DNA of 64,000 nucleotides, taken from NCBI GenBank assembly GCA_964555235.1, contig CAZKRU010000001.1:1-64000 (forward strand), given 5' to 3'. Shown piece after piece: positions 1 through 9,028 of the stretch (the stretch's first letter is position 1; each line of letters starts with the position of its first letter). Below the pieces are notes generated by a model, which was not told the origin of the DNA, ran no database searches, and was given only the letters and a program-made list of their open reading frames with translations. Both the position numbers and the translations under genes were made by a program. Source of the stretch: CAZKRU01 sp964555235. GTDB lineage: Bacteria; Verrucomicrobiota; Verrucomicrobiia; Methylacidiphilales; CAMAQI01.

Positions 1-22
1 GGGGGAGGTTTACCTTTCTGAA

Positions 23-1498
23 TTATTTTTTAGGTAGAGACGAGAATCCTTCAGGGATCGCCTTCCCACGATCGATTCTTTGTTGTAATTCTTTTTCCAG
101 AGTTTTAATCAATTCCGCATATTGCTCAGGATGATTGGCGAGGTTATTCATCTCAAGAGGATCCTTCTCACAATCGTAGAGCTCAATATTTTTGGGCGCC
201 CCATTTTCCCAGCGAGTGAAGCGATAACGATCCGTTACAATCGAATAGTTGTTTTTTCCTTTGGCCGTAAATGCACTGGTACGAACATGCGATTCAGGAT
301 GCTCAAGCAGAGGAGTGAGACTTACTCCCGAGATCGATTGAGGGATTGGAAGCCCTGCCAACTCACAGAGCGTCGGATAATAGTCGACCATTTCAGAGAG
401 TCCCTTGGTTGATTTTGATGCATTTTTCATTCCAGGAGCGGAAATGATTAGAGGAATCCGGGCCGCGTTTTGAAAGAGCGTCTGCTTTTGCCAGTGCCGA
501 TGCTCTCCCAAGTGGTAGCCGTTATCAGAAGTGAAAAGAATGATGGTATTTTTTCGAAGATCTAATCGATCCAGCTCCGCCAGCACCCGCCCGATTTGAT
601 CGTCAACAAATGAGGTAACCGCATAATAACCTTGTATCGTATTGAGGGCATTCTCGTCTGTGAGATCCCACTCGCCCTCATGTGCTTTCAGTGTTTGGAC
701 TGCGGCCTCGGGAAGGGTCCCCGCATAGGACTCGGGAGTATGAATGACCTTCAACTGATTTTTGTCGTAGAGATCAAAATACTGTTTCGGAGCGACGTAG
801 GGGGTATGCGGCTTATAAAAACCGACCCCAAGAAAAAAGGGCTTATCCCCTTTAGAATATTGATTGAGCAATTCAACGGCCTGCGTGGCCACTTTGCCAT
901 CCGTATGCTCCTCGGGCTTCCCAACGGGGTCCGCATACCAAGAGAGCGTTGAGCCATACCCGATCCTTTTGCCATTCATCGTCTCGATCAGGCCTTCCTT
1001 TTCAATTTCTTTATCCCGGCCAATCGGATTATAACGTTCGTTCCAGGAAACCGGGTCATCCAAACCATCCGTCCCGATCTGGCTGGGATTACCAAAGTGA
1101 AAAATCTTCCCAATACGTGCAGAAAGATAGCCATGTTTCATGAAATATTGAGGAAGTGAAACCGCCTCCGGGAAACGCGTCCGGAACAGATCCTTCAGTC
1201 CATAACATTGAATCTGATCCGGATACATTCCTGAGAGCATACTATTTCGAGAAGGCCCACAAAGTGGTGACTGGCAGTAATTGGCATCAAATCGCATTCC
1301 TTGTGAAGCGAGTCGATCGATATGCGGAGTCTTAACCAGTGGATGTCCATAGCAACCGAGGTCGCAGTTCAAGTCATCCGTCATAATCAACAAGACATTC
1401 AGAGGTCTCTCCTCAGCGCTCAAGAAAGAAAGATTCGCCCAAAGCTCCAACCAAACCATCGATAAGAATACGAAGTAAATATTTTTTGAAGCTTTCAT
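23..1498 (-). CDS. Secreted S1-family sulfatase, iduronate-2-sulfatase-like
   Basis: Type I sulfatase that should hydrolyse a sulfate ester on an algal polysaccharide fragment. From the ATG at 1498 the protein is 491 aa with a hydrophobic signal peptide (about residues 8-28). The metal-binding TDD motif is near residue 40, the formylglycine site is C80 in the motif CGPSR, and SDNGYHLGEH is the second metal/active-site block. Layout and CGPSR context resemble iduronate-2-sulfatase-like members. A TTG one codon upstream is also possible, but ATG overlaps the stop of the preceding 41-aa ORF (TGATG), suggesting coupling. It is the last gene of the operon descending from 11.7 kb. It is the only one of the window's five sulfatases with a clear signal peptide. 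The actual substrate is unknown. Confidence 0.9.
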   Translation of the reverse strand: MKASKNIYFVFLSMVWLELWANLSFLSAEERPLNVLLIMTDDLNCDLGCYGHPLVKTPHIDRLASQGMRFDANYCQSPLCGPSRNSMLSGMYPDQIQCYGLKDLFRTRFPEAVSLPQYFMKHGYLSARIGKIFHFGNPSQIGTDGLDDPVSWNERYNPIGRDKEIEKEGLIETMNGKRIGYGSTLSWYADPVGKPEEHTDGKVATQAVELLNQYSKGDKPFFLGVGFYKPHTPYVAPKQYFDLYDKNQLKVIHTPESYAGTLPEAAVQTLKAHEGEWDLTDENALNTIQGYYAVTSFVDDQIGRVLAELDRLDLRKNTIILFTSDNGYHLGEHRHWQKQTLFQNAARIPLIISAPGMKNASKSTKGLSEMVDYYPTLCELAGLPIPQSISGVSLTPLLEHPESHVRTSAFTAKGKNNYSIVTDRYRFTRWENGAPKNIELYDCEKDPLEMNNLANHPEQYAELIKTLEKELQQRIDRGKAIPEGFSSLPKK

Positions 1499-1623
1499 CA
1501 ATGATTCTCTCTGTTTTTCGAGTTGAGTCGTGAATGAAGAGTGTCCAAGCGCTGATGAATCGAGAGCATTGCAATCGATTCCCTGAGGCGATGCACCAAC
1601 CTGTTTGCTAAATACGGATCCAT
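1498..1623 (-). CDS. Small ORF (41 aa) translationally coupled to the sulfatase
   Basis: Between two sulfatase genes lies a 41-codon ORF beginning MDPYLANRLVHRLRES. It is preceded by a GAGGG Shine-Dalgarno-like sequence about 4-5 nt before ATG, and its TGA overlaps the ATG of the downstream sulfatase. The product is predicted helical and charged; I do not recognise it. The open frame extends upstream to an in-frame TAG near 1667 and begins with RLGLK, similar to the RLGIEI end of the preceding sulfatase, so it could instead be the tail of a lost sulfatase copy. It may serve only to deliver ribosomes to the next start. Confidence 0.4.
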   Translation of the reverse strand: MDPYLANRLVHRLRESIAMLSIHQRLDTLHSRLNSKNRENH

Positions 1624-1677
1624 AGTGCCCTCGAGCACCTTCAGATTGTGTTTTAATCCCAGTCGCTATATCTCTTG

Positions 1678-3138
1678 CTAGATTTCAATCCCCAGTCGCG
1701 AAAAATAGAGCTCAGGAGCATGACAACGACGCGCCTCAGTGGCAGCCCAGGTTAAGAGCCGTCGCTCAATTTCCTTGTTCTCGATCGGATCGGCCTGAGC
1801 AGGATCCGATTGAAGATCAAATAACCGATGACGGGGCGCCCCCTCAGGCCAAACGTCTTTTTGCGAGCGTGGAATTTTCATCACCGGCATGCCGCGGGTA
1901 ATCGGAAGCGTATCGACCATCTCCGCCCCCTCCAACTCTTTCGCATCCCAGAGTCTTCTCATCGCCATCGGCATGAGGGTATAAAAGTGATAGTCAATCT
2001 CTGGGTTCGTATAATCTCGAATATAAAGATACCGACCATCGGTGATGTGCAAAGGGAGTCCGTGATAGGAGAAAAATGCGGTCTCTCGAACCGATCGATC
2101 GCTTTCAAAGACCGGAGCCAGATCGTGTCCCATCATCAGCGACGTCGGCTCAAGACCGAAGAATTTCAACAGAGTGGGAGCCAAATCAATGGAAGGCTGA
2201 ACCAATGCCTGTCGCCTCTCTCCTGAATGTCCTGAGCGGGGATCCCAAACAAAAAACGGCGTGTGCGAAACTTCCTCCCAAAGATGTGGACAATTTTTAG
2301 CCCATCGCTGATGCTCCCCAAGTAGATACCCATGATCCGTCCAAACGATCAACATCGTATCCTTCCAAAGATCGTGTTGATCCATGGCATCGAGTACTCG
2401 TCCCAATTGGGAATCGCAAAGCGATACGAGTGCCGCATAATTGTGTCGAACCCGTTCGACCTCTTCCGGCGTTTCCTTCACAAAATCGTAAGCCGGCCAA
2501 TCAAAGATCGGCTTCCCTCCTCCTTGGGGATAGAGTTTTTGAAAGGCCGCAGGTGAATCAAATGGCTCATGAGGATCAAATGTCTCGATATGAAGCATCC
2601 ACTGATCCTCGCTGTGGTTACGCTTAATAAAATCAAGTCCCGCATCAAACGTTCGGACTTGGGGATAATCTTTCGTCTCTTTAATAAATTCGCGACGCAC
2701 CCAATTATCACGAGAACCTTTTCCATTGATATTGGCAGGAATTACCGGATCCCTCACCTGACCAATCCAAGGGTCTGCCTCCTGTCCTCGAACAAGATCC
2801 CAAGAGGAATAGCGTGAGTGATAAGTCGATCCACCATCCTCAAAATAGTGATAGTGGTCCGTCACCAGATGCGTGAGAACTCCTGCTTTCTTGAGCATCG
2901 CCGGCATCGAATCATCAAAAGGCTCCAACGGCCCCCATCCTCTCAAAAAGAAGTTCGGACGACCGGTATGAAAATCGCGACGTGCCGGCATGCATGGCAT
3001 GGAGCAGACATAGGAACGATCAAAGGTGAGTGCCCGCTTGGCGAGTCGCGCAAAATTGGGTGCCTTCACCCAATCACAGCCATACGGGGGAAGCAGGTGA
3101 CGATTCAGTGAGTCAAAAGTAACCACGATTGCCTTCAT
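1678..3138 (-). CDS. S1-family sulfatase without signal peptide
   Basis: A 486-aa arylsulfatase-superfamily protein. The N-terminus starts directly in the first beta strand (MKAIVVTFDSLNRH), so there is no signal peptide and it is predicted cytoplasmic. The formylglycine cysteine is C49 in CMPAR, a variant with Ala where most have Ser. The second metal site is seen in WTDHGYLLGEH. The end RLGIEI follows the APELYFSRLG pattern common in this subgroup. It lies 22 bp downstream of the 3161-4780 sulfatase in the same operon. Substrate cannot be told from sequence; a position-specific exo-sulfatase acting on imported galactan oligosaccharides fits the context. Confidence 0.9.
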   Translation of the reverse strand: MKAIVVTFDSLNRHLLPPYGCDWVKAPNFARLAKRALTFDRSYVCSMPCMPARRDFHTGRPNFFLRGWGPLEPFDDSMPAMLKKAGVLTHLVTDHYHYFEDGGSTYHSRYSSWDLVRGQEADPWIGQVRDPVIPANINGKGSRDNWVRREFIKETKDYPQVRTFDAGLDFIKRNHSEDQWMLHIETFDPHEPFDSPAAFQKLYPQGGGKPIFDWPAYDFVKETPEEVERVRHNYAALVSLCDSQLGRVLDAMDQHDLWKDTMLIVWTDHGYLLGEHQRWAKNCPHLWEEVSHTPFFVWDPRSGHSGERRQALVQPSIDLAPTLLKFFGLEPTSLMMGHDLAPVFESDRSVRETAFFSYHGLPLHITDGRYLYIRDYTNPEIDYHFYTLMPMAMRRLWDAKELEGAEMVDTLPITRGMPVMKIPRSQKDVWPEGAPRHRLFDLQSDPAQADPIENKEIERRLLTWAATEARRCHAPELYFSRLGIEI

Positions 3139-3160
3139 AAAAAATAATCTCTCCTTATTT

Positions 3161-4780
3161 TCATCGAATGGTCAGTGTTAGCAAACAGGGTTGGCTGACG
3201 GCATAGCCGCATCGTTCTGCCTGAAAATTAATTTTGTAAGTCCCTGATTCAAGTCGAATCGCTTTCCGGTACGGAACCCAAGAAGGGGAATCATTCAGAC
3301 GATATTCAATGGAGGCTCCCTCTGAGGAACAGGAAAATTGAAGAAGAAGAGGCCCGGAATACTCGCCAGAATCCGCAACCCTCACTCCTTCCAAGAAACC
3401 TGTACCATAAACCACCGCAATCGGATCCGCCGTGATCGGTTCTTTTCCATTCGGCCACGCACGCGACGCGATCTCAATCTCTGATACGTTCAAATCTGGA
3501 TCATGCCGATCCTGCCAGTGATCCAAGGCCTCCCTCAATGTCACCAAAATCTTCGCATGTTCCGAATTTGAAATGAGGTTATGCATCTCAAACGGGTCTT
3601 CCTGAAGATCGTACAACTCCTCTGGCAAGTAGGTCGGCGCAAACGCATCATTTCCGTTGAGCTGCTCCGCGCGAATCGCCATCATCGCTTCGTGCTTGGA
3701 GCGATAGGGCATCACACCAAACTGCTCCGAGCCACTGAAATAGTTCCGAATGTATTTAAATCGATTCGATCGCACGCATCTCGATTTTCCATATTCTCCA
3801 TCCAGTCGGTCCCGGTGCGCAAAAATATAGGGCGATAGAGGAGGCTCCTTGGCCAATAAATTCTTTCCCGCAAAGTGAAGCGGGATTGAAAGCTTCGCCG
3901 CGGAAAAAACCGTTGGAGCCAGATCAATTAAACTCACCACCCGCCTTTCAACCGCACCGGAAGGAATTAACCCCGGCCATCGAATGATCAGTGGAACGCG
4001 TAGACCGGAGTCATAAACAAAGCGCTTTGCCCGAGGAAGCCCCTCACCATGATCCGCCCAAAGCATCACCACGGTGTTTTCCGCAAGACCATCCTCCTCC
4101 AATTGAGCCAGCAGCTTGCCGACCAGGAGATCATTGTGGGCAAGATTGTCATACTGTCTCGCGATCACCTGGCGCACGGCAAGTGTATCCGGGAGAAAGG
4201 GAGGAACTGCAACCGCCGCAGGATCCGTGCGCGGATTCGGACGAGCATCCTCCTCTAATTTCGGCCCATTGTCCGGCCACATACGACTTTCGTGCGTATC
4301 CTCTAAATTAAAAACCGCAAAAAACGGCTGATCGGGATTCGGGCGATTCCTCCAATGAAATTGATCCAAGGTCAATGATTTACCATTAGAATCCCAAGCA
4401 GAAACCGGGGCTCGAAATTGATAGTCAGTTTTTCCATTGTTACTGCAGTAATAGCCTTCCGCACGAAGAGCCTCCGTAATACACTTCACAAACGGAGGAG
4501 GAACCGCGCGATACGGAGTCGGGAGCCCCGGATCCTCTTCCGAGGAAAAAGTCGTTCGCATGTGATGCGCCCCCATCTCGGTTGCATGAAATCCGGTAAT
4601 CACAGCCGTTCGACTCGGAGAGCAAACCGGCGATGTACAAAACGCATTTTGAAAAAGCATTCCCTCCGAAGCCAATCGATCCATCTGAGGAGTTTGCGCA
4701 AGCCGATCCCCATAGCAACCCAGCCGAGGGGAGCTATCTTCGAGAGAGATCCAGAGAAAATTCAGGGGTTTTTGCTTCAT
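3161..4780 (-). CDS. S1-family sulfatase with C-terminal beta-sandwich
   Basis: About 539 aa from ATG at 4780; the longer frame needs a TTG at 4801 that would overlap the GH1 gene. The protein begins MKQKPLNFLWISLEDSSP, without a signal peptide. Formylglycine cysteine C53 lies in CSPSR, and WADHGEGLPRAKRF forms the second metal site. After the sulfatase fold (to about residue 455), roughly 80 residues form a small beta-rich domain of the chitobiase/FN3-like C-terminal type often fused to sulfatases. It sits 7 bp after the GH1 stop, implying one mRNA with GH1 and the GH50s. Position-specific desulfation of galactan oligosaccharides is the likely role. Confidence 0.9.
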   Translation of the reverse strand: MKQKPLNFLWISLEDSSPRLGCYGDRLAQTPQMDRLASEGMLFQNAFCTSPVCSPSRTAVITGFHATEMGAHHMRTTFSSEEDPGLPTPYRAVPPPFVKCITEALRAEGYYCSNNGKTDYQFRAPVSAWDSNGKSLTLDQFHWRNRPNPDQPFFAVFNLEDTHESRMWPDNGPKLEEDARPNPRTDPAAVAVPPFLPDTLAVRQVIARQYDNLAHNDLLVGKLLAQLEEDGLAENTVVMLWADHGEGLPRAKRFVYDSGLRVPLIIRWPGLIPSGAVERRVVSLIDLAPTVFSAAKLSIPLHFAGKNLLAKEPPLSPYIFAHRDRLDGEYGKSRCVRSNRFKYIRNYFSGSEQFGVMPYRSKHEAMMAIRAEQLNGNDAFAPTYLPEELYDLQEDPFEMHNLISNSEHAKILVTLREALDHWQDRHDPDLNVSEIEIASRAWPNGKEPITADPIAVVYGTGFLEGVRVADSGEYSGPLLLQFSCSSEGASIEYRLNDSPSWVPYRKAIRLESGTYKINFQAERCGYAVSQPCLLTLTIR

Positions 4781-4787
4781 TCCAATC

Positions 4788-6260
4788 TTAAGAGTTAACA
4801 AGTGCTTTCTCAGAATGGCGATCCCAATCCTGATTTTTAATCGAAACCACTTCGGGAGCTTTCAGGGGTGCGCCAGACACTTCGACGGCCTTGAATAACG
4901 ATGCACCGTTGGATTGAATGACCTCCCGATACCACAAAGCGGAATCCTTTAACTTTCTTTCCTTCGTTTGATAATCGACAAAAACCAGCCCGAAACGAAA
5001 CCGATAACCTTTAATCCACTCAAAATTATCAAGAATCGACCAATGAAAGTAACCGTGAATTTCAATCCCCTCTTCTGCGGCCTGATGAAGCGCCAAAAGA
5101 TAACGGTGCGTAAAGTCAATCCGTGTCTCATCATGCACGCGCCCATCCAGTGCCACCCAGTCACTGTTCGCGAGCCCATTCTCCGTAATCACAATCGGAA
5201 GTTGATATTCTTCAAAAAGAAACTTCGGTCCCCAATACATCGCCTCGGGAGTCATTTGCACCGGAAAGTGCGTATGCGGCGCGCCCGTCTCCGGAGGAAG
5301 AAATTGAGGAGCCCCCGCTTCACCCTGCTTGGTCGCAGTCCCGTTATAAAGATTGCACCCACAAAAATCGAGTTTCTGTTGAATGGTCTCAAAGTCTTTT
5401 GACGCAAAACGCGGCAGATCCTTTCCGTAAGCACGCAACCCTTCCTCAGGATAATGACCGTGATAGACCGGCTCGTACCACCAGGCGTTATTCCACAGCG
5501 AAGTCCCGTTCATTCCTAATGTGGCTTGTCTCGCTGCTTCAATGTCTTCCGAATTTGTCGTTGCGGGATAATAGATAATTCCACAGGGAGCCCATCCGAC
5601 TTGAGACGGTTTTTTTGCATGGGCACGAAGCGTTTGCACCGCCGTTCCATGCGCCATCAGACTATGATGCGCGGCGGTCAGAACCTCCCTCATCCCCATT
5701 TGTAATCCCGGCGCATGCTTCCCGCATGAATACCCAAGATCAATATAACATTGAGGCTCATTCAACGTAATCCAGTGCCTCACGCGATCCGAAAGTCGAT
5801 CCACGACCACTGCTGTATAATCGGCAAACCATTTCGGCATCTCAGGATTAAGCCATCCCCCGCGTAAATGCAGTTCATACGGAAGGTCCCAATGGTAAAG
5901 CGTCACCCACGGCTCGATCCCGTGCGTCATCAGCTCATCGACCAATCGATCATAAAAACCGATTCCCTCTTCATTCACGCTTCCTGTTCCTGCCGGTAAA
6001 ACCCGGGACCATGAAATCGAGAGTCGATAGGCTTTCAATCCGATCAAGGACATCAAACGGATATCCTCTTGGTAACGATGATAATGATCACAAGCCGTAT
6101 TTCCGGTCTCCCCGCCTTGGACCTTTCCCGGTTGCTGACTGAACATATCCCAGATCGAGGGGGCGCGTCCCCCTTCGTTCCAAGCGCCTTCAATTTGGTA
6201 GGCTGCCGCAGCGGCTCCCCACGCAAAATATTTCGAAAAGGATGACATCCTCTTTTTCAT
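4788..6260 (-). CDS. GH1 family beta-glycosidase
   Basis: A 490-aa GH1 enzyme of normal length. The acid/base glutamate is E168 in TLNEPQ and the nucleophile is E360 in ITENG; the C-terminal WSILDNFEW block of the family is present. There is no signal peptide, so it should act in the cytoplasm on short beta-linked oligosaccharides, here most plausibly beta-galactosides released from agar-type chains (inference from context; GH1 specificity ranges from glucose to galactose and 6-phospho sugars). Its start overlaps the stop of the upstream GH50 by ATGA, indicating coupling. A 24-codon remnant of a second copy of this gene lies at 8954-9028. Confidence 0.95.
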   Translation of the reverse strand: MKKRMSSFSKYFAWGAAAAAYQIEGAWNEGGRAPSIWDMFSQQPGKVQGGETGNTACDHYHRYQEDIRLMSLIGLKAYRLSISWSRVLPAGTGSVNEEGIGFYDRLVDELMTHGIEPWVTLYHWDLPYELHLRGGWLNPEMPKWFADYTAVVVDRLSDRVRHWITLNEPQCYIDLGYSCGKHAPGLQMGMREVLTAAHHSLMAHGTAVQTLRAHAKKPSQVGWAPCGIIYYPATTNSEDIEAARQATLGMNGTSLWNNAWWYEPVYHGHYPEEGLRAYGKDLPRFASKDFETIQQKLDFCGCNLYNGTATKQGEAGAPQFLPPETGAPHTHFPVQMTPEAMYWGPKFLFEEYQLPIVITENGLANSDWVALDGRVHDETRIDFTHRYLLALHQAAEEGIEIHGYFHWSILDNFEWIKGYRFRFGLVFVDYQTKERKLKDSALWYREVIQSNGASLFKAVEVSGAPLKAPEVVSIKNQDWDRHSEKALVNS

Positions 6261-8920
6261 TTTTTGGACCGAATCGGATAAATTTCGTGTGCGACCTTAC
6301 GGGAAGCTTCAATCATTTCCTGATACGGGGTATCGGTAACACTTAAAAAGCCGACCCCATGATTTTCGCCATCACTGGGTCGACCCGTCACACTTTCGTC
6401 CTTTAAGCAAAACCAATGCACGCCCACAATCGCCGGGTTGGAGGCGGCTCCCATCACATAGCGGGAAAACTTAACCGCGCGATCCCCTGCACTCTTTGCC
6501 TTACATAAACCAGGGCCGAATACCCCTCGATCTGTAGCTCCAAAATGAAATTCGCCGATTATGACAGGTTTATTAATTTCACCCGGAGGTTTCCAGGCCG
6601 TAATAGTATCCTCATAGATATTAAACGAGACAACATCACAATACTCAGCAGCAATTTTAACCACTTGAGCGTTGTGATCTGCGAAACGACATCCCAGATA
6701 GAGTTTCGTAGGCGCAACCTCTTTAATAGCTTTGCTCACGCCTTGAAAATACCGGTGTGCAATCTTTGCGTTAAATGCCCTCAGATCTTTGATTCCTGCC
6801 TCCGTTTTCGGAATCTCTTTATATCCATACATCTCCTCCCAATTGGAAAGTTTGACGCCCCAAGCCGCATTCAACTTTTCAATCGTCCCATAGCTCTCTT
6901 CCAAATGTTTGACTAATTCAAGTTTGGAAAAATTCGCTTTCGTTCCAGCCAATGCCGCCTTGGCTTGGAAGGTGTCATCACGCCAGCTCAACTCGTTATC
7001 AACAAAATACCCGATACACATCGGATCATTGAGAGTATCTCTGGTAAACCGGACGGTTGCCTTTTTCACTTCCTCATCGAATGCCGGATTAAAAGGATCC
7101 GGTATCGGATTGCGAGTGTTCGCTTGCCATGGTAAATTTTTGCACTGAAGAAAAATCCATCCGGTATAAGGAATTCCACCTTTTTTCAAAACTTTGGGCT
7201 CAGACCAATTTGCGATGGTATTAAAGCCCCAGTTCATGAGTCGTTTCGGCATCAATCCTTCCCAGGTGTTTTCCCAATCCGGCCCGTATTTTCTCATGAG
7301 ATTGGCAGCGTAAAAATTAAAGGTTTTGAGTGTCATTCCTTTGTAATCACCATGTCTTGATTCTTTTCCCTCCTCAACGAATACCTCAAACTCTTTTCCA
7401 TTTTTCCAAGGCTCATCCGCAAACCAACCCTCTCTTTTTTCAATCGGAGTGGCGTTCTTCGTCACCACAACAGCCATCCCGAGCGAGAAAAAGAGGCGAC
7501 CCTCGGGATCAACCAAGTGCCATTTTCCATCGTGCTTGGCAGTATAAAAGCTTCCGGTTACTGCAAGCTGAGGACCATCGGCCCATCCCCCATAACGATT
7601 CCAGTTTGAAGGACGCGGATTGGTATCAATATACTTTAACTCGGCCGCTTTCTCCCGCGCAAAATCGCTCTCTGCCTTTACCTTGCCCGGCCAATCTTGA
7701 TGCATGTATTGACCGTAACGATCGACAAATGGGAAAAAAGGTTCCGGAATCACCTCACTCTTCGGATCAAAAACGCCGGTCGCCTTGATGCTATGGATCG
7801 TGACATCATAGGCTCTCGCCGGATGACTCAAAAAGAGACTAACTTGAACAATATTGGAAGGATCAATCATACCTGTAAACGTGCCTCGCCCACCCCAGGG
7901 AGAGTAATCCATCCCGTGAAGCTTTTCCCTCAGTTTTTCGGCAAAATAACGATCGATCTCCACTGAGACGGTTCCTCTCTCACCGGGATCGAGAGCGATC
8001 TTTCCCCCGTTTCTGTTGGATCTACCGGTCGCATTGGGATTCTCCACCCGAGCCACTAATGCAACCGACTCATCGGTATTATTGGTGAGATCAAACTCAA
8101 CATTGGTATACGCGGCGAGATTCCATGCCTCGGTCGGGGCTTTGAAAGTAATATTGGGATACGGATTTTTACAACCGGTCTTGACCCGAGCCACTTTAGC
8201 GCCATTTACATCAATGATCTCAAACGTTGAATCATTCGTCGTAATGAGAGATTTCACGTCGGCATTGGAAAAGTCCAATAAGAGAGGCTTCGTCCAAGGA
8301 TCCCTTTTCACCGATGGCGAAACGGCAGCCCCGACTGCCGCTGACTTGGGTGATCCGAACGCCTGCAGGCTCTTCACCACCAATGAAACGGGAGACTTCG
8401 GTTGATTTAAGAAAACGTGGATGGCTTTTACCTCCGCCGGATTCAAAACATAAGAAACTTTGGCCTTACCCTCTTTCCCTTTCCCCGCATCAACGAAATC
8501 GACCTCAATCACTCGTGTTCCCCCGGGTTCGATTTCTCCAGTGCCAGTGATCCACTTTTTTTCGGTTGCCGTTCCGGCATTATCCACACGAACAGCGACC
8601 TTTACCGCCGCGCTTCCCGTGTTTGTAATTTCCGCACGAACTCCGCCAAATGAGCTCAAATCCCACGATCCGGTTGCAGACTCTAATGCAATATCGGGAT
8701 ACTTGGAGCTGGCCTGAAAATCGACCTTCAGACACTTTTTCCCTTCAACATCAACCAGGCTGACTTCCGACTCTTTGGTCTTAACCTTTTTAACATCCTC
8801 TTCCCCCTCTATCACCATCAGCGACTTCGTATTCACCTCCGATTTCGTTTCCTGAGCTGAGATCATTCCCGCGAAAACCGCGAGAAACGAGATAGAGAGA
8901 GTTATTGAGATTTTTTTCAT
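6257..8920 (-). CDS. GH50 beta-agarase-like enzyme, copy 1
   Basis: Secreted endo/exo beta-agarase-type glycoside hydrolase. Start chosen at 8920 (MKKISITLSISF, 887 aa, signal peptide ending near AQE): the frame is open up to 8953, but those bases derive from a deleted GH1 gene. Two consecutive carbohydrate-binding-like beta-sandwiches (about residues 20-190 and 215-385) precede the GH50 TIM barrel beginning DRYGQYMHQDWPGKV. Acid/base Glu is in VDNELSW and nucleophile Glu in IIGEFHFG, both intact. It is very close to copy 2 (9025-11718), including the tail IYPIRSKK, so the pair is a recent duplication. It is followed by GH1 with ATGA overlap. Confidence 0.93.
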   Translation of the reverse strand: MKKISITLSISFLAVFAGMISAQETKSEVNTKSLMVIEGEEDVKKVKTKESEVSLVDVEGKKCLKVDFQASSKYPDIALESATGSWDLSSFGGVRAEITNTGSAAVKVAVRVDNAGTATEKKWITGTGEIEPGGTRVIEVDFVDAGKGKEGKAKVSYVLNPAEVKAIHVFLNQPKSPVSLVVKSLQAFGSPKSAAVGAAVSPSVKRDPWTKPLLLDFSNADVKSLITTNDSTFEIIDVNGAKVARVKTGCKNPYPNITFKAPTEAWNLAAYTNVEFDLTNNTDESVALVARVENPNATGRSNRNGGKIALDPGERGTVSVEIDRYFAEKLREKLHGMDYSPWGGRGTFTGMIDPSNIVQVSLFLSHPARAYDVTIHSIKATGVFDPKSEVIPEPFFPFVDRYGQYMHQDWPGKVKAESDFAREKAAELKYIDTNPRPSNWNRYGGWADGPQLAVTGSFYTAKHDGKWHLVDPEGRLFFSLGMAVVVTKNATPIEKREGWFADEPWKNGKEFEVFVEEGKESRHGDYKGMTLKTFNFYAANLMRKYGPDWENTWEGLMPKRLMNWGFNTIANWSEPKVLKKGGIPYTGWIFLQCKNLPWQANTRNPIPDPFNPAFDEEVKKATVRFTRDTLNDPMCIGYFVDNELSWRDDTFQAKAALAGTKANFSKLELVKHLEESYGTIEKLNAAWGVKLSNWEEMYGYKEIPKTEAGIKDLRAFNAKIAHRYFQGVSKAIKEVAPTKLYLGCRFADHNAQVVKIAAEYCDVVSFNIYEDTITAWKPPGEINKPVIIGEFHFGATDRGVFGPGLCKAKSAGDRAVKFSRYVMGAASNPAIVGVHWFCLKDESVTGRPSDGENHGVGFLSVTDTPYQEMIEASRKVAHEIYPIRSKK

Positions 8921-8953
8921 AGGGAGGGCATTCAATTTAACACTGAGGCTCAT

Positions 8954-9028
8954 TCAAAGTAATTGGTAGGCGGCCGCAGCGGCTCCCCACGCAAAATATT
9001 TCGAAAAGGATGACATCCTCTTTTTCAT
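8954..9028 (-). pseudogene. Deletion remnant of a duplicated GH1 gene
   Basis: On the minus strand the ATG at 9028 overlaps the stop of GH50 copy 2 by ATGA, exactly as intact GH1 overlaps GH50 copy 1. The 24 codons read MKKRMSSFSKYFAWGAAAAA then YQLL and stop; the first 22 match GH1 residues 1-22. The next bases (about 8925-8960) match the DNA encoding GH1 ITLNEPQCYI, so about 140 codons were deleted internally and the rest was lost. This shows that a GH50-GH1 unit was duplicated in tandem and one GH1 was then removed. Confidence 0.85.
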
